61,684 nucleotides of DNA from Mycolicibacterium palauense (GCF_002592005.1 NZ_NVQF01000033.1:1-61684), one strand, 5' to 3'; numbered from the stretch's first letter, positions 1 through 8,423 are shown. Translations and numbers: made by a program. The notes: generated by a model not told the origin, from the letters alone.

Positions 1-72
1 CACCGCCGCGGCCTTCTCCTCCGGGCTATAGCGGCGTGTCGTGGGCTTCCCAGCAGACTGTTCCTTCGGCAT
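1..72 (-). CDS. IS3-family transposase OrfA, N-terminal 24 codons (partial)
   Basis: Translating from the ATG at 72 toward the left edge gives MPKEQSAGKP, then TTRRYSPEEKAAAV. This is the usual start of IS3-family OrfA, where 'RRYSPEEKAAAVR' leads into the helix-turn-helix that binds the terminal inverted repeats. The gene runs off the window. OrfA normally acts with an OrfB integrase (DDE) produced by programmed frameshifting, which is not visible here. Identification rests on this short but characteristic N-terminus and on the IS-type terminus about 50 nt upstream. Confidence 0.75.
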   Translation of the reverse strand, partial: MPKEQSAGKPTTRRYSPEEKAAAV

Positions 73-126
73 ACCTGCATCCTCGTTTCCAAGGTCAGGA
101 GCCTCCGGGATTTCCAGGGCGATTCA
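1..126 (-). mobile_element. End of an IS3-family insertion sequence (partial)
   Basis: Read on the minus strand from 126, the sequence opens with TGAATCGCCCTGG, the TGA-type terminus expected of an IS3-family inverted repeat. It runs about 50 nt to the start codon of a transposase OrfA at 72. The element continues off the left edge, so only its orfA-proximal end is visible. The boundary at 126 is inferred from the TGA/TCA terminus; no target duplication can be tested because the other end is missing. Confidence 0.65.
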
Positions 127-402
127 AGCCGCCACGCCGACCGCTGTTAACTCTGCGTTTCGCTCCGGTTCGATCGTGGTGGGCCGCGACCGGCCCGGCT
201 CTCTGACCGCGGGCTTTGGCTTTCGTTCGGCCAACGTGTGGCCTACGTGCCGAAACGCGCCCCGGCGTGGCGTTGCCAACATCACGCGCTTCGGCCCCAT
301 GGCGGCTATGTTCTTTGCGAAGCATCGTCGGTGGGGCCCGGTTGCAGGCATGCGAGCCCGACCGACCGATGCCGACCTAACTCACTGACCCGGAGGTGGA
401 AC
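127..402. other. Non-coding region between the IS end and the liv operon
   Basis: Nothing here reads as a conserved protein; the open frames are high-GC shadows. The region should hold the promoter of the branched-chain amino-acid operon. A TATGTT hexamer at 307-312 is the only -10-like box I can point to, and it lacks a convincing -35. A clear ribosome-binding site (GGAGGTGG, about 392-399) sits just before the GTG start at 403. Confidence 0.5.
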
Positions 403-1614
403 GTGCGCGGTCGCGCGACTCGCAGTGCATTCGCTGTGACCTCGGCAGCGCTGGTGGTGCTCGGCATTGCCGGTTGCAGCCAGAGCAAGCCGAGTGAGGA
501 TTCGGCGCAGTCGGACCTGAAGATCGTCGAGAAGGTCCAGATCGACCAGAACGGCGCCGAGGTCAAACCCGAGGAGGGGGCCACCCCCGCCGACCCCGCC
601 GGTGACGGCAACGCCACCTGCCCGCCGCTGTCGATCGCCATGGCCGGCGCGCTGACCGGACCCGACGCGGCGCTGGGCATCAACATCCGCGACGGGGTGC
701 AGCTCGCGGTGGACAAGCACAACGAGGCCAACCCGGGCTGCCAGGTGCAGCTGAAGACCTTCGACACCGAGGGCGACCCGCAGAAGGCCAGCGCGATCGC
801 CCCCCAGATCGTCGACGACCAGTACACCATCGGGCTGATCGGTCCGGCCTTCTCCGGTGAGACCAAGGCCACCGGCGGGGTGTTCGACCAGGCCGGGCTC
901 GTCGCGGCCACCGCCTCGGCCACCAACGTGACCCTGTCCGAGCAGGGCTGGCGCACGTTCTTCCGGGGGCTGGCCAACGACGGTGTGCAGGGCCCCTCGG
1001 TGGCCAACTACATGAAGAACACGCTGGGGGCGCAGAAGGTCTGCGTCGTCGATGACAGCACCGACTACGGTCTGGGCCTGGCGCAGGCCGTCCGCGAAAC
1101 CCTGGGCCCGGTGGCCGATGCCGGCTGCAACATCTCGGTGAAGAAGGGCGACAAGGACTTCTCCGCCGCGGTGACCCAGATCGGCGGTGTCGCCCCCGAC
1201 GCGGTCTTCTACAGCGGCTACTACGCCGAGGCCGCACCGTTCGTGCAGCAGCTGCGCGACGCGAACCTCGACGTCACCTTCGTCAGCGGCGACGGCGTCA
1301 AGGATCCCGAGTTCGTCAAGCAGGCCGGTGATTCGTCCAAGGGCGCGTTGCTGTCCTGCCCGTGCGGCCCGGCTTCCGAGCAGTTCGCCAAGGAGTACAC
1401 CGACAAGTTCGGTCAGGCTCCGGGCACCTACAGCACCGAGGGCTACGACCTGGGCACCATCATGGTCAAGGGCATCGACTCCGGCGCCATCACCCGGCCC
1501 GACCTGCTGGAGTACATCCGCAACTACGACGGGCAGGGGGTGGCCCGCAAGTACCAGTGGACCGACACCGGTGAGCTGACCACCACCCTGATCTGGATGT
1601 ACGACGTCCAGTAG
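403..1614 (+). CDS. Branched-chain amino-acid ABC transporter, substrate-binding lipoprotein
   Basis: This is a 403-residue periplasmic-binding-protein type I (LivJ/LivK-like) receptor that would capture a branched-chain amino acid or related amide outside the membrane for the LivHMGF transporter encoded next. The N-terminus has arginines (residues 2-7), a hydrophobic stretch and a lipobox ending IAGC, so Cys25 should be lipidated. The mature protein begins 'PPLSIAMAGALTGPDAALG', typical of the family, and ends in an aromatic-rich segment. The GTG at 403 is chosen because GGAGGTGG lies 5 nt upstream and because it gives a compact lipoprotein signal; an upstream in-frame ATG at 238 has neither. 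A 14-bp hairpin follows the gene. The ligand is not predictable from sequence. Confidence 0.93.
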   Translation: MRGRATRSAFAVTSAALVVLGIAGCSQSKPSEDSAQSDLKIVEKVQIDQNGAEVKPEEGATPADPAGDGNATCPPLSIAMAGALTGPDAALGINIRDGVQLAVDKHNEANPGCQVQLKTFDTEGDPQKASAIAPQIVDDQYTIGLIGPAFSGETKATGGVFDQAGLVAATASATNVTLSEQGWRTFFRGLANDGVQGPSVANYMKNTLGAQKVCVVDDSTDYGLGLAQAVRETLGPVADAGCNISVKKGDKDFSAAVTQIGGVAPDAVFYSGYYAEAAPFVQQLRDANLDVTFVSGDGVKDPEFVKQAGDSSKGALLSCPCGPASEQFAKEYTDKFGQAPGTYSTEGYDLGTIMVKGIDSGAITRPDLLEYIRNYDGQGVARKYQWTDTGELTTTLIWMYDVQ

Positions 1615-1621
1615 CCGCACC

Positions 1622-1663
1622 AGCGAAACGCGTCCGGGCCCAACGGCTCGGACGCGTTTCGCT
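1622..1663 (+). terminator. Perfect 14-bp hairpin between receptor and permease genes
   Basis: The arms AGCGAAACGCGTCC (1622-1635) and GGACGCGTTTCGCT (1650-1663) pair perfectly around a 14-nt loop, 7 nt after the receptor stop codon. No U-tract follows. It is more likely a partial terminator or an RNA-stabilising 3' structure that keeps the receptor message more abundant than the permease message, as is common for binding-protein operons, than a full operon terminator. Confidence 0.6.
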
Positions 1664-1695
1664 AGGCATGCCAGCCCCGAGGAGCCCGTCGCCGG

Positions 1696-2733
1696 ATGAT
1701 TCACCAGTGCGTGGACCAGTACGTCTGCCTGGCCGCTGACATCAACTTCAACGTGGAGAACCTGCGCACCGGGTTCTGGCAGCTGAGCATCGACGGCCTG
1801 GCCTGGGGAGCGATCTACGCGCTGGTCGCCGTCGGCTACACGCTGGTCTACGGCGTGCTGAAGCTGATCAACTTCGCCCACTCCGAGATCTTCATGCTCG
1901 GCATGTTCGGTGCCTACTTCTGCCTGGACATGATCCTGGGGTTCACCCCCAGCGGCAATGACTACCAACTCGGGATCGGTTTGACGGTCTTCTATCTCGG
2001 GGTGGCGATGCTGTTCGCGATGCTGGTCTCCGGGGCCGCGGCGGTGGGGCTGGAGGCCGTCGCCTACCGGCCGCTGCGCCGGCGCAACGCCGAACGGCTG
2101 TCCTTCCTGATCACCGCGATCGGCATGTCCTTCGTGCTGCAGGAGTTCGTGCATTTCATCCTGCCGCACATCATCGACGGCTACGGCGGCAGCAACGCCC
2201 AGCAGCCGATCACGCTGGTGGTGCCCAAAACACAGTTCACCGTGTTCGGTGCGCCGGTCTCCAATGTCACGCTGGTCATCATCGGCGCCGCCCTGGTGCT
2301 GGCCGCGCTGACCGACATCGCGATCAACCGGACCAAGTTCGGCCGCGGCATCCGGGCGGTCGCCCAGGACCCCACCACGGCCACCCTGATGGGCGTCTCC
2401 CGCGAACGCATCATCATGACCACCTTCATGATCGGCGGCGTGCTGGCCGGCGCCGCCGCACTGCTCTACACCCTGAAGGTGCCCCAGGGCATCATCTACT
2501 CCGGGGGCTTCCTGCTGGGCATCAAGGCGTTCTCCGCGGCGGTGCTCGGCGGCATCGGCAACCTGCGCGGCGCCCTGCTCGGCGGTCTGCTGCTCGGCGT
2601 GATGGAGAACTACGGCCAGGCGCTGTTCGGCACCCAGTGGCGCGACGTCGTGGCCTTCGTGCTGCTCGTGCTGGTGCTTCTGATCCGCCCCACCGGCATA
2701 CTCGGCGAGAGTCTGGGGAAGGCACGGGCATGA
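1696..2733 (+). CDS. livH: Branched-chain amino-acid ABC transporter permease LivH
   Basis: The 345-residue integral membrane protein belongs to the LivH family, one of two permease subunits forming the translocation channel. After a 28-residue hydrophilic N-terminus come repeated hydrophobic helices. The signatures 'GLAWGAIYALVAVGYTLVYGVLKLINFAHSE' (split across helix 1 and its loop) and the C-terminal 'GGIGNLRGALLGGLLLGV' are diagnostic. The latter includes the loop that contacts the ATPase. The gene lies 81 nt after the receptor gene and its TGA overlaps the ATG of livM in an ATGA junction, so translation is probably coupled. Confidence 0.95.
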   Translation: MIHQCVDQYVCLAADINFNVENLRTGFWQLSIDGLAWGAIYALVAVGYTLVYGVLKLINFAHSEIFMLGMFGAYFCLDMILGFTPSGNDYQLGIGLTVFYLGVAMLFAMLVSGAAAVGLEAVAYRPLRRRNAERLSFLITAIGMSFVLQEFVHFILPHIIDGYGGSNAQQPITLVVPKTQFTVFGAPVSNVTLVIIGAALVLAALTDIAINRTKFGRGIRAVAQDPTTATLMGVSRERIIMTTFMIGGVLAGAAALLYTLKVPQGIIYSGGFLLGIKAFSAAVLGGIGNLRGALLGGLLLGVMENYGQALFGTQWRDVVAFVLLVLVLLIRPTGILGESLGKARA

Positions 2734-3959
2734 CCGGCACACCGACACAGCCGCCGACGCCGACGTGGACCCGGCGCCTGCTGGCCCCCGGCGACGCGCT
2801 GCGGAACTGGTGGGACGATCGGACCAGGGTCCAGAAGTGGGGCTTCGGGGTCGTCGGCTTCGTGCTGATGGCCCTGCTGCCGCTGCACACCCCGGGCTTT
2901 CTGGACACCCCGGGTATCAGCTTCGGCGGCACCATGGCCCAGTTCGCGATGGTGGCCATCATCGCGATCGGACTCAACGTGGTGGTGGGTCAGGCCGGCC
3001 TGCTCGACCTGGGCTACGTCGGCTTCTACGCCGTCGGCGCCTACACGGTGGCCCTGTTGACCAGCCCGGAGAGTCCGTGGAACCAGTTGGGGCTCACCGG
3101 TTTCTTCAGCACCGACTGGGCGTGGCTGTCCTGTGTGCCGCTGGCGATGACCATCACCGCGCTGACCGGTCTGATCCTGGGCACCCCGACACTGCGGTTG
3201 CGCGGCGACTACCTGGCGATCGTCACGCTGGGCTTCGGCGAGATCATCCGGCTCATGGCCGACAACCTGGCCGGGATCACCAACGGGCCGCGCGGCCTCA
3301 ACCAGGTCGCCTACCCGCGCCTCGGGGAGAGCGAGCAGCTGCCGCAGGGCGTGTTCTCCAGCGCCAACTCCTCCGGTGACGCCAACTACGGCACCTGGTG
3401 GTTCTGGCTGGGGCTGGTGCTCATCGCCGGGCTGTTGCTGCTGGTGGGCAACCTGGAACGCAGCCGCGTCGGCCGGGCCTGGATCGCCGTGCGCGAGGAC
3501 GAGGACGCCGCGGAGATCATGGGCGTCAACACGTTCCGATTCAAGCTGTGGGCCTTCGTGATCGGTGCCGCGATCGGGGGACTGTCGGGCGCGCTGTACG
3601 CCGGACAGGTGCAGTACGTGGCACCGCCGACCTTCAACATCATCAACTCGATGCTGTTCCTGTGCGCCGTGGTCCTCGGTGGGCAGGGCAACAAGCTGGG
3701 CGTCGTCTTCGGCGCGTTCATCATCGTCTACCTGCCGAACCGACTGCTCGGCGTGCACTTCCTGGGCATCAACCTCGGCGACCTGAAGTACCTGTTCTTC
3801 GGTCTGGCCCTGGTGCTGCTGATGATCTTCCGCCCGCAGGGCCTGTTCCCGGCGCGCGCGCAGCTGCTCACCTACGGGCGCCGTGCACGGGAGCTGCTGG
3901 CCAGCGCCGACGGGCGCAGCACCGACGACTCGGCGAACGGATCGAAGGCGCCGGTATGA
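2730..3959 (+). CDS. livM: Branched-chain amino-acid ABC transporter permease LivM
   Basis: This 409-residue protein is the second channel-forming permease. It has a hydrophilic N-terminus of about 45 residues and then the LivM core, with '[25 protein letters not shown]' and '[22 protein letters not shown]', both conserved in the family. The ATG at 2730 overlaps the livH stop by 4 nt and is preferred over upstream in-frame codons that would lie inside livH. The C-terminal 45 residues are polar and poorly conserved. Its own stop overlaps livG, again as ATGA. Confidence 0.95.
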   Translation: MTGTPTQPPTPTWTRRLLAPGDALRNWWDDRTRVQKWGFGVVGFVLMALLPLHTPGFLDTPGISFGGTMAQFAMVAIIAIGLNVVVGQAGLLDLGYVGFYAVGAYTVALLTSPESPWNQLGLTGFFSTDWAWLSCVPLAMTITALTGLILGTPTLRLRGDYLAIVTLGFGEIIRLMADNLAGITNGPRGLNQVAYPRLGESEQLPQGVFSSANSSGDANYGTWWFWLGLVLIAGLLLLVGNLERSRVGRAWIAVREDEDAAEIMGVNTFRFKLWAFVIGAAIGGLSGALYAGQVQYVAPPTFNIINSMLFLCAVVLGGQGNKLGVVFGAFIIVYLPNRLLGVHFLGINLGDLKYLFFGLALVLLMIFRPQGLFPARAQLLTYGRRARELLASADGRSTDDSANGSKAPV

Positions 3960-4801
3960 CCGAACCCGAGGTCCACATCGACGAGGAGCTGGCCGCGCTG
4001 CACCGCGACGTGCACGCCCGGCAGGGCGAGGTGCTGCTGGAAACGCGGGATCTCACCGTCAAGTTCGGCGGTCTGGTGGCGTTGGACTCGGTCACCTTCG
4101 GGATCCGGCGCGGGGAGATCCTGGGCCTGATCGGACCCAACGGCGCCGGCAAGACGACCCTGTTCAACGCGATCACCGGGGTCTACCGTCCCAGCTCGGG
4201 CACCGTGATCTTCGACGGTGAGCCGCTGGGAAAGACCAAGCGCCACAAGATCACCCGGCGCGGTATCGCCCGCACGTTCCAGAACATCCGGTTGTGGGGC
4301 GAGATGACCGCGCTGGAGAACGTCGTGGTCGGCACGGACGCCCGGCACAAGACGTCGGTTCCGGGGGCGCTGGTGCGCAGCCCCCGGCACCGCCGCGAGG
4401 AACGCGATGCGATCGAACGCGCCACCGCGCTGCTGGAGTTCGTCGGGATCGCCCACCGCGGTGAGGACAAGGCCAAGAACCTCTCCTACGGCGACCAACG
4501 CCGGCTGGAGATCGCCCGCGCGCTGGCCACCGAGCCGAAGCTGTTGTGTCTGGACGAGCCCGCCGCCGGATTCAACCTCAGCGAGAAGGCGTCGCTGATC
4601 GACCTGATCCGCAAGATCCGTGACGACGGCTACACGGTGCTGCTGATCGAGCACGACATGCGGCTGGTGATGGGGGTGACCGACCGGATCGTGGTGCTCG
4701 AGTTCGGCCGTAAGATCGCCGACGGACTGCCCGCCGAGATCCGTGAAGACCCCGCGGTCGTGGCCGCCTACCTGGGAGTGCCCGATGACGACCTCGAATG
4801 A
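3956..4801 (+). CDS. livG: Branched-chain amino-acid ABC transporter ATPase LivG
   Basis: The 281-residue ABC ATPase powers the LivHM channel with LivF. Visible motifs are Walker [10 protein letters not shown] (about residues 60-68), a signature in the LivG-type form '[15 protein letters not shown]' (from about 176), and Walker B '[10 protein letters not shown]' with catalytic Glu about 201. The D-loop and switch His are in '[11 protein letters not shown]'. The N-terminus has about 20 extra acidic residues ahead of the ABC fold. The ATG overlaps the livM stop, and the 3' end overlaps livF by 17 nt. Confidence 0.95.
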   Translation: MTEPEVHIDEELAALHRDVHARQGEVLLETRDLTVKFGGLVALDSVTFGIRRGEILGLIGPNGAGKTTLFNAITGVYRPSSGTVIFDGEPLGKTKRHKITRRGIARTFQNIRLWGEMTALENVVVGTDARHKTSVPGALVRSPRHRREERDAIERATALLEFVGIAHRGEDKAKNLSYGDQRRLEIARALATEPKLLCLDEPAAGFNLSEKASLIDLIRKIRDDGYTVLLIEHDMRLVMGVTDRIVVLEFGRKIADGLPAEIREDPAVVAAYLGVPDDDLE

Positions 4802-5564
4802 CGGGGGGACCGCTGCCCCCGCGGACCCGGCTCCGCAGCGCGGCGACGTGCTGCTGGAGCTGCGCGACGTGGTGGTGCACTACGGCCGTATCCGCGCGCT
4901 GCACGGTGTCTCCGTGGTGGTGCACGAGAGGGAGCTGGTCACCTTGCTGGGTTCCAACGGGGCCGGCAAGACCACGATGATGCGGGCGATCTCGGGCCTG
5001 TTGTCGCTGACATCGGGCTCGGTGTGGTTCGAGGGCGCCGACATCTCCAAGGTGAAGGCGCACCGGCGGGTCACCGACGGGCTCATCCAGGCGCCCGAGG
5101 GACGTGGTGTCTTTCCCGGCATGACCGTGCTGGAGAATATCGAAATGGGCTGCTACGGACGCAAGTTCGATTCCCGCACCCAGCACCGCGAGCGACTGGA
5201 CTGGGTGCTGGAGACCTTCCCCCGGCTGGCCGAGCGCCGCCACCAGGTCGGCGGCACGCTCTCCGGCGGGGAGCAGCAGATGCTGGCGATCGGCCGCGCG
5301 CTGATGGCCCGGCCGCGGGTGCTGCTGCTCGACGAACCGTCGATGGGATTGGCGCCCATGGTCATCTCGCAGATCTTCAAGATCATCTCCGAGATCAACA
5401 ACCAGGGCACGACGGTGTTGCTCGTGGAACAGAACGCTCAGCAGGCGCTGGTCCGGTCCGACCGTGCCTACATCCTCGAGACCGGATCCATCACCCGGAC
5501 CGGCCCGGCCCGCGAGCTGCTGGCCGACGACAGTGTGCGCGCGGCCTATCTCGGAGTCGCCTGA
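4785..5564 (+). CDS. livF: Branched-chain amino-acid ABC transporter ATPase LivF
   Basis: The 259-residue second ATPase of the Liv transporter has Walker A GSNGAGKTT (about 56-64), the signature LSGGEQQ (from about 159), Walker B 'VLLLDEPSMGLAP' and the switch 'LVEQNAQQAL'. The LSGGEQQ and 'PSMGLAP' combination is typical of LivF rather than LivG. The ATG at 4785 lies inside livG, 17 nt before its stop. It gives the expected short N-terminus, so the two ATPases are probably co-translated. It is the last gene of the operon and converges on the membrane operon on the other strand, 29 nt away. Confidence 0.95.
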   Translation: MTTSNDGGTAAPADPAPQRGDVLLELRDVVVHYGRIRALHGVSVVVHERELVTLLGSNGAGKTTMMRAISGLLSLTSGSVWFEGADISKVKAHRRVTDGLIQAPEGRGVFPGMTVLENIEMGCYGRKFDSRTQHRERLDWVLETFPRLAERRHQVGGTLSGGEQQMLAIGRALMARPRVLLLDEPSMGLAPMVISQIFKIISEINNQGTTVLLVEQNAQQALVRSDRAYILETGSITRTGPARELLADDSVRAAYLGVA

Positions 5565-5593
5565 CCGGGACGGCCCGTCTCAGTAAAGGTGGG

Positions 5594-5884
5594 TCAGTAC
5601 AGGTAGATGGCCAGGACGGCGCCCCACAGCACCACCAGCCAGCCGTCGGTGGCCAGTTTGAGCCAGCGCGGCGCTGTGCGCACCTCCATGAAGTAGCGGA
5701 TGACCATGCGGCCTTTGACGAGGGCCAGCAGGACCACCGCCACCGTGATCGGCACGCTGGGTCCGGCGGCACCGGCATGGCCGGGGGCCAGCCACCAGGA
5801 CAGGATCGTGATGGCCGACAACACGACCCAGGCCACCGTCGTGGCCCGGGCGGCTCGCGCCGGGGCGGGTGCGGTTGCGGTCAT
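5594..5884 (-). CDS. Small membrane protein of the cytochrome c oxidase subunit IV / NorF-like family
   Basis: The 96-residue protein has three predicted membrane spans, near residues 15-35, 43-60 and 78-96. The pattern 'LLALVKGRMVIRYFMEVRTAPRWLK' matches small prokaryotic subunit-IV-like proteins, which are usually encoded beside a subunit III/NorE protein. It is the last gene of a four-gene minus-strand operon and starts 3 nt after the subunit III gene ends. Its likely role is assembly or stability of a haem-copper oxidase or nitric-oxide reductase complex whose catalytic subunit is not in this window (inference). Confidence 0.8.
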   Translation of the reverse strand: MTATAPAPARAARATTVAWVVLSAITILSWWLAPGHAGAAGPSVPITVAVVLLALVKGRMVIRYFMEVRTAPRWLKLATDGWLVVLWGAVLAIYLY

Positions 5885-5887
5885 CGG

Positions 5888-6499
5888 TCACCTCAAGACG
5901 TAGAGCAGGGCGAAGATCACGATCCAGAGCAGGTCGACCATGTGCCAGTAGGTTGCGCCGGATTCCACCATCGACACCCGGCGCCGTCGCGGGTTGCGCA
6001 GCTCGCGCACGAGGATCCCCAGAATCAGCAGGCCCAGCGCGACGTGGAACAGGTGCACCCCGGTCAGCATGTAGTAGAACGCGAAGAACTCGCTGCTGGG
6101 CAGCGTGTAGCCGTGGGCGATCTCGGTGGTCCATTCGACGGCCTTGACCGCGATGAACAGCACGCCGAACACCCCGCCGGTGTAGATCAGCCGGATCGCC
6201 CCGGCGTGGTCGCCGGCGCGGACCTTCTGCACGCTGCGCGCGATGAAGAACGAACTGGCCAGCAGCACCAGGGTGTTGACCATGCCGAGGGTGACGTCCA
6301 GGTGCTGCTGGGCGGCCAGGAACTCCTCGGGCTGCAGGGCCCGGTGCACCATGAAGATCAGGAAGTAGGCGCCGAAGATGATGAGGTCGCCCAGCACCAT
6401 CACCCACATCGCGCCGTCGCCGGGCACGTGGGTGCCGGGTGGGGACTCGGGGGACGAGCCGCGTTCGCGCACCGCGGATGTCGCGTCGACGTCAGTCAT
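5888..6499 (-). CDS. Cytochrome c oxidase subunit III family protein (NorE-like)
   Basis: The 203-residue membrane protein has five predicted spans and clear subunit III signatures: 'GDLIIFGAYFLIFMVHR' near residue 35, 'EFFAFYYMLTGVHLFHVALGL', and the C-terminal 'ATYWHMVDLLWIVIFALLYVLR'. Its length is that of the short NorE/subunit III class rather than seven-helix CtaE. The ATG at 6499 is preferred over an upstream in-frame start at 6595 because AGGACACC lies just before it and the extra residues are low-complexity. No subunit I (catalytic) gene is nearby, so it is either an accessory of a reductase encoded elsewhere or has another role. Confidence 0.88.
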   Translation of the reverse strand: MTDVDATSAVRERGSSPESPPGTHVPGDGAMWVMVLGDLIIFGAYFLIFMVHRALQPEEFLAAQQHLDVTLGMVNTLVLLASSFFIARSVQKVRAGDHAGAIRLIYTGGVFGVLFIAVKAVEWTTEIAHGYTLPSSEFFAFYYMLTGVHLFHVALGLLILGILVRELRNPRRRRVSMVESGATYWHMVDLLWIVIFALLYVLR

Positions 6500-6557
6500 G
6501 GCAGGTGTCCTCGCGTTGCGCCGGGTGTGCGCTGAATGTGGTGGCCATCGGTGCTCG

Positions 6558-7304
6558 TCAGTCCAGCGGCGCGGCGTCGGCGGGCTCGCGCTCATTGGCC
6601 TTCTTCAGGAAGGTGATCAGACACATCAGCCAGAAGGCGAAGATCGCGGTGCCCATCCAGAACGCGATCGAGCCGTTCCACGCGAAGGGCCCGGCCTTCA
6701 TGACGAACACCGGGACGGCCAGGATCTCGGTCACGATCTGCCACACCGTCACGTAGGCGAACCACTTGGGGAAGATCCCGTTGCGGTCGTAGAGAATCGC
6801 CACGGCGAAGCCGACGTATGCCGCGGTGAAGCACCCCAGCGATCCGACGTAGGACAGCATCCCCAGGTCGTAGAGCAGCGCCAGCAGTTCGGGGTTGCGG
6901 TCGGCCCGGAAGGTCGCGGTCAGGAAGCAGAACGCCACCAGCAGGCATCCCGGCAACGCACCGACCGCCATGCCGCCGAGGTAGACATAGGCCATCACCG
7001 AGCCCGAGCTCATCCGCTTCATGTGGTAGACCACGATGCCGTTGGCGATGCCCGCGCCGCCGACGATCAGGATCAGTGCGGTGAAGCCGATCTGGATGGT
7101 GGCGGCGTGGTCGTGGAAGAAACCGACCTGCTGGGCCACGGTGATGTCCGGGCGCGGCGGCGGCATCACCCGGGTCAGCGCCACGAAGATGACGCCGAAG
7201 GCGGTGTAGAAGGCGGGCACGATCCAGAACACGATCCAGATGTCGCGCTTGCCCGCGGGCTTCGGGTGTTCCGGCGCGGCGGGGCGCGCCACCGTCGTGC
7301 TCAT
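6558..7304 (-). CDS. Multi-pass membrane protein, paralogue of the upstream gene (unknown function)
   Basis: I do not recognise a named family. The 248-residue protein has about six predicted membrane spans and a conserved-looking core: 'MSSGSVMAYVYLGGMAVGALPGC', 'FRADRNPELLALLYDLGML', then a C-terminal 'VMKAGPFAWNGSIAFWMGTAIFAFWL'. The neighbouring 248-residue protein has the same pattern (MKRM...V.AY, FR.(E/D)RNPEL, V.K.GPLAW(D/N)G...FWL), so the two are tandem paralogues and may form a heterodimer. The ATG at 7304 overlaps the upstream stop (ATGA). Its place before a subunit III gene suggests a respiratory or haem-copper context (inference). Confidence 0.8.
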   Translation of the reverse strand: MSTTVARPAAPEHPKPAGKRDIWIVFWIVPAFYTAFGVIFVALTRVMPPPRPDITVAQQVGFFHDHAATIQIGFTALILIVGGAGIANGIVVYHMKRMSSGSVMAYVYLGGMAVGALPGCLLVAFCFLTATFRADRNPELLALLYDLGMLSYVGSLGCFTAAYVGFAVAILYDRNGIFPKWFAYVTVWQIVTEILAVPVFVMKAGPFAWNGSIAFWMGTAIFAFWLMCLITFLKKANEREPADAAPLD

Positions 7305-8047
7305 GCCGCCACCAGCCCCTCGATGACGCCCTGCCGGTGCAGCGTGCGCCGCACCACGACGAACATGACCGTGATGAACACGCCGAAGGCGATGGCGCGC
7401 AACCAGAACGACACCGCACCGTCCCAGGCCAGCGGGCCGGTCTTGACCACCGCGGCACACACCGACGGCGCCATCGCGGCCGCGACGGCCACCGAGAAGG
7501 GGGCGACCCAGCGCGGGAAGACCGGATCATCGGCCTCGTCGAAATGCACCGCGGCGGCGAGCAGCAACAGTTGGGCGACGACCATGCCGACCGGGGCGAC
7601 GAAGATGATCCAGGCCATGTCGTTGACCAGTTGCACCAGTTCGGGGTTGCGCTCCGGGCGGAATGCCGCGACCAGGAAGAAGATGTTGGACAACGCGAAG
7701 ATCGTGGCGCCGCTGACCACGGCGGTCAGGAAGCAGTATGCGAACACGTGGCTCTGGGTCCTCATCCGCTTCATCTGGACCACGATCACCATGAAGAACG
7801 GCAGCAGCAGGATTCCGCACAGGTTGAACGCCGTCTGGCTGAACCGGATCCAGGCCGTGTGCTCGGCGTAGAAGGCGGCCACCTGCTCGGCGGTCATGGT
7901 CGGCGACATCGGCGGCCAGAAGCCGGGGAAGGCGATGAACGCCAGCAGGAGCACGACGCCGACCACCGGACCGGACCACAGCGCGATGGATTGGGTGCGG
8001 ATGTTCGTCGCGCCGGGACTGTCCTCGACGGCGGGCAGGATCTGCAT
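7301..8047 (-). CDS. Multi-pass membrane protein, first gene of the subunit III operon (unknown function)
   Basis: This 248-residue membrane protein, about six spans, leads the four-gene operon and is the paralogue of the next gene. Shared marks are the 'MKRMRTQSHVFAYCFLTA' region, 'FRPERNPELVQLVNDMAW', and 'VKTGPLAWDGAVSFWLRA' near the C-terminus. The acidic N-terminus includes 'MSPTMTAEQVAAFYAEHTAWIR', which looks extracytoplasmic. The ATG at 8047 has a strong ribosome-binding site, GGAGGGAG. An upstream in-frame ATG at 8101 lacks one. The promoter and palindrome at 8128-8156 lie about 80 nt upstream. Function is unknown. Confidence 0.82.
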   Translation of the reverse strand: MQILPAVEDSPGATNIRTQSIALWSGPVVGVVLLLAFIAFPGFWPPMSPTMTAEQVAAFYAEHTAWIRFSQTAFNLCGILLLPFFMVIVVQMKRMRTQSHVFAYCFLTAVVSGATIFALSNIFFLVAAFRPERNPELVQLVNDMAWIIFVAPVGMVVAQLLLLAAAVHFDEADDPVFPRWVAPFSVAVAAAMAPSVCAAVVKTGPLAWDGAVSFWLRAIAFGVFITVMFVVVRRTLHRQGVIEGLVAA

Positions 8048-8127
8048 GGGACTCCCTCCGAGCGTCCGGTGGCTGCGCGGATCGATCGTGATGGCGATCA
8101 CGGCGCGGCCCGGCCGGCTCGGAGGTC

Positions 8128-8156
8128 ACACTAGCCGAGCGGCTAGTTGTTGGCAA
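8128..8156 (-). promoter_or_regulatory. Consensus promoter with an 18-bp TetR-type palindrome in the spacer
   Basis: On the minus strand a -35 TTGCCA (8151-8156) is followed by exactly 17 bp and a -10 TAGTGT (8128-8133). The spacer and -10 are covered by a perfect palindrome, ACTAGCCG-AG-CGGCTAGT (8130-8147). Such a short, gap-centred inverted repeat over the core promoter is typical of TetR-family operators. It sits about 80 nt upstream of the membrane/subunit III operon. No TetR gene is in the window, so the regulator would act from elsewhere. Confidence 0.7.
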
Positions 8157-8177
8157 CGACCCGTCGGAGACCGGTGG

Positions 8178-8423
8178 TCAGCCGATGCGGAATCGTTTGT
8201 GCCGCGACGTCGCCCCGGACACGAGCGCGACCTCTCGGCGCGGTACACCGAAGTGCCGCGCCAAAAGGGCGACGACGGCGTCGTTGGCCCGCCCCTCGAC
8301 CGCGCGTTCGCGCACGTAGACGATCAGCTCACCGTCCTGGCCATCCTCGACCAGCGGCCCCTTCTTGCTGCCCGGTTTCACGCGGGCGACGACGAGCCTG
8401 GGGGAATCCTCGGGGCGGTTCAC
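8178..8423 (-). CDS. DUF167 (YggU) family protein
   Basis: The 81-residue protein matches the DUF167/YggU family: 'VARVKPGSKKGPLVE' at the N-terminus, 'VYVRERAVEGRANDAVVALLARHFGV' in the middle, and 'VSGATSRHKRFRI' at the end, which is the family signature. These are small alpha/beta proteins of unknown function. The ATG at 8423 overlaps the stop of the TIGR03943 gene by 4 nt, so the two are probably coupled, an unusual partnership for a normally solitary gene. Confidence 0.9.
   Translation of the reverse strand: MNRPEDSPRLVVARVKPGSKKGPLVEDGQDGELIVYVRERAVEGRANDAVVALLARHFGVPRREVALVSGATSRHKRFRIG

Noticed and set aside
382..2748. A 788-codon open frame on the minus strand across the liv receptor and permease genes
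   Set aside because: Its His/Gln/Asp-rich composition is the antisense shadow typical of GC-rich codon bias, and it overlaps two well-supported genes.
5024..6535. A 503-codon plus-strand frame across livF and the subunit III gene
   Set aside because: Gln/His/Arg-rich shadow; both overlapped genes have clear family motifs and coupled starts.
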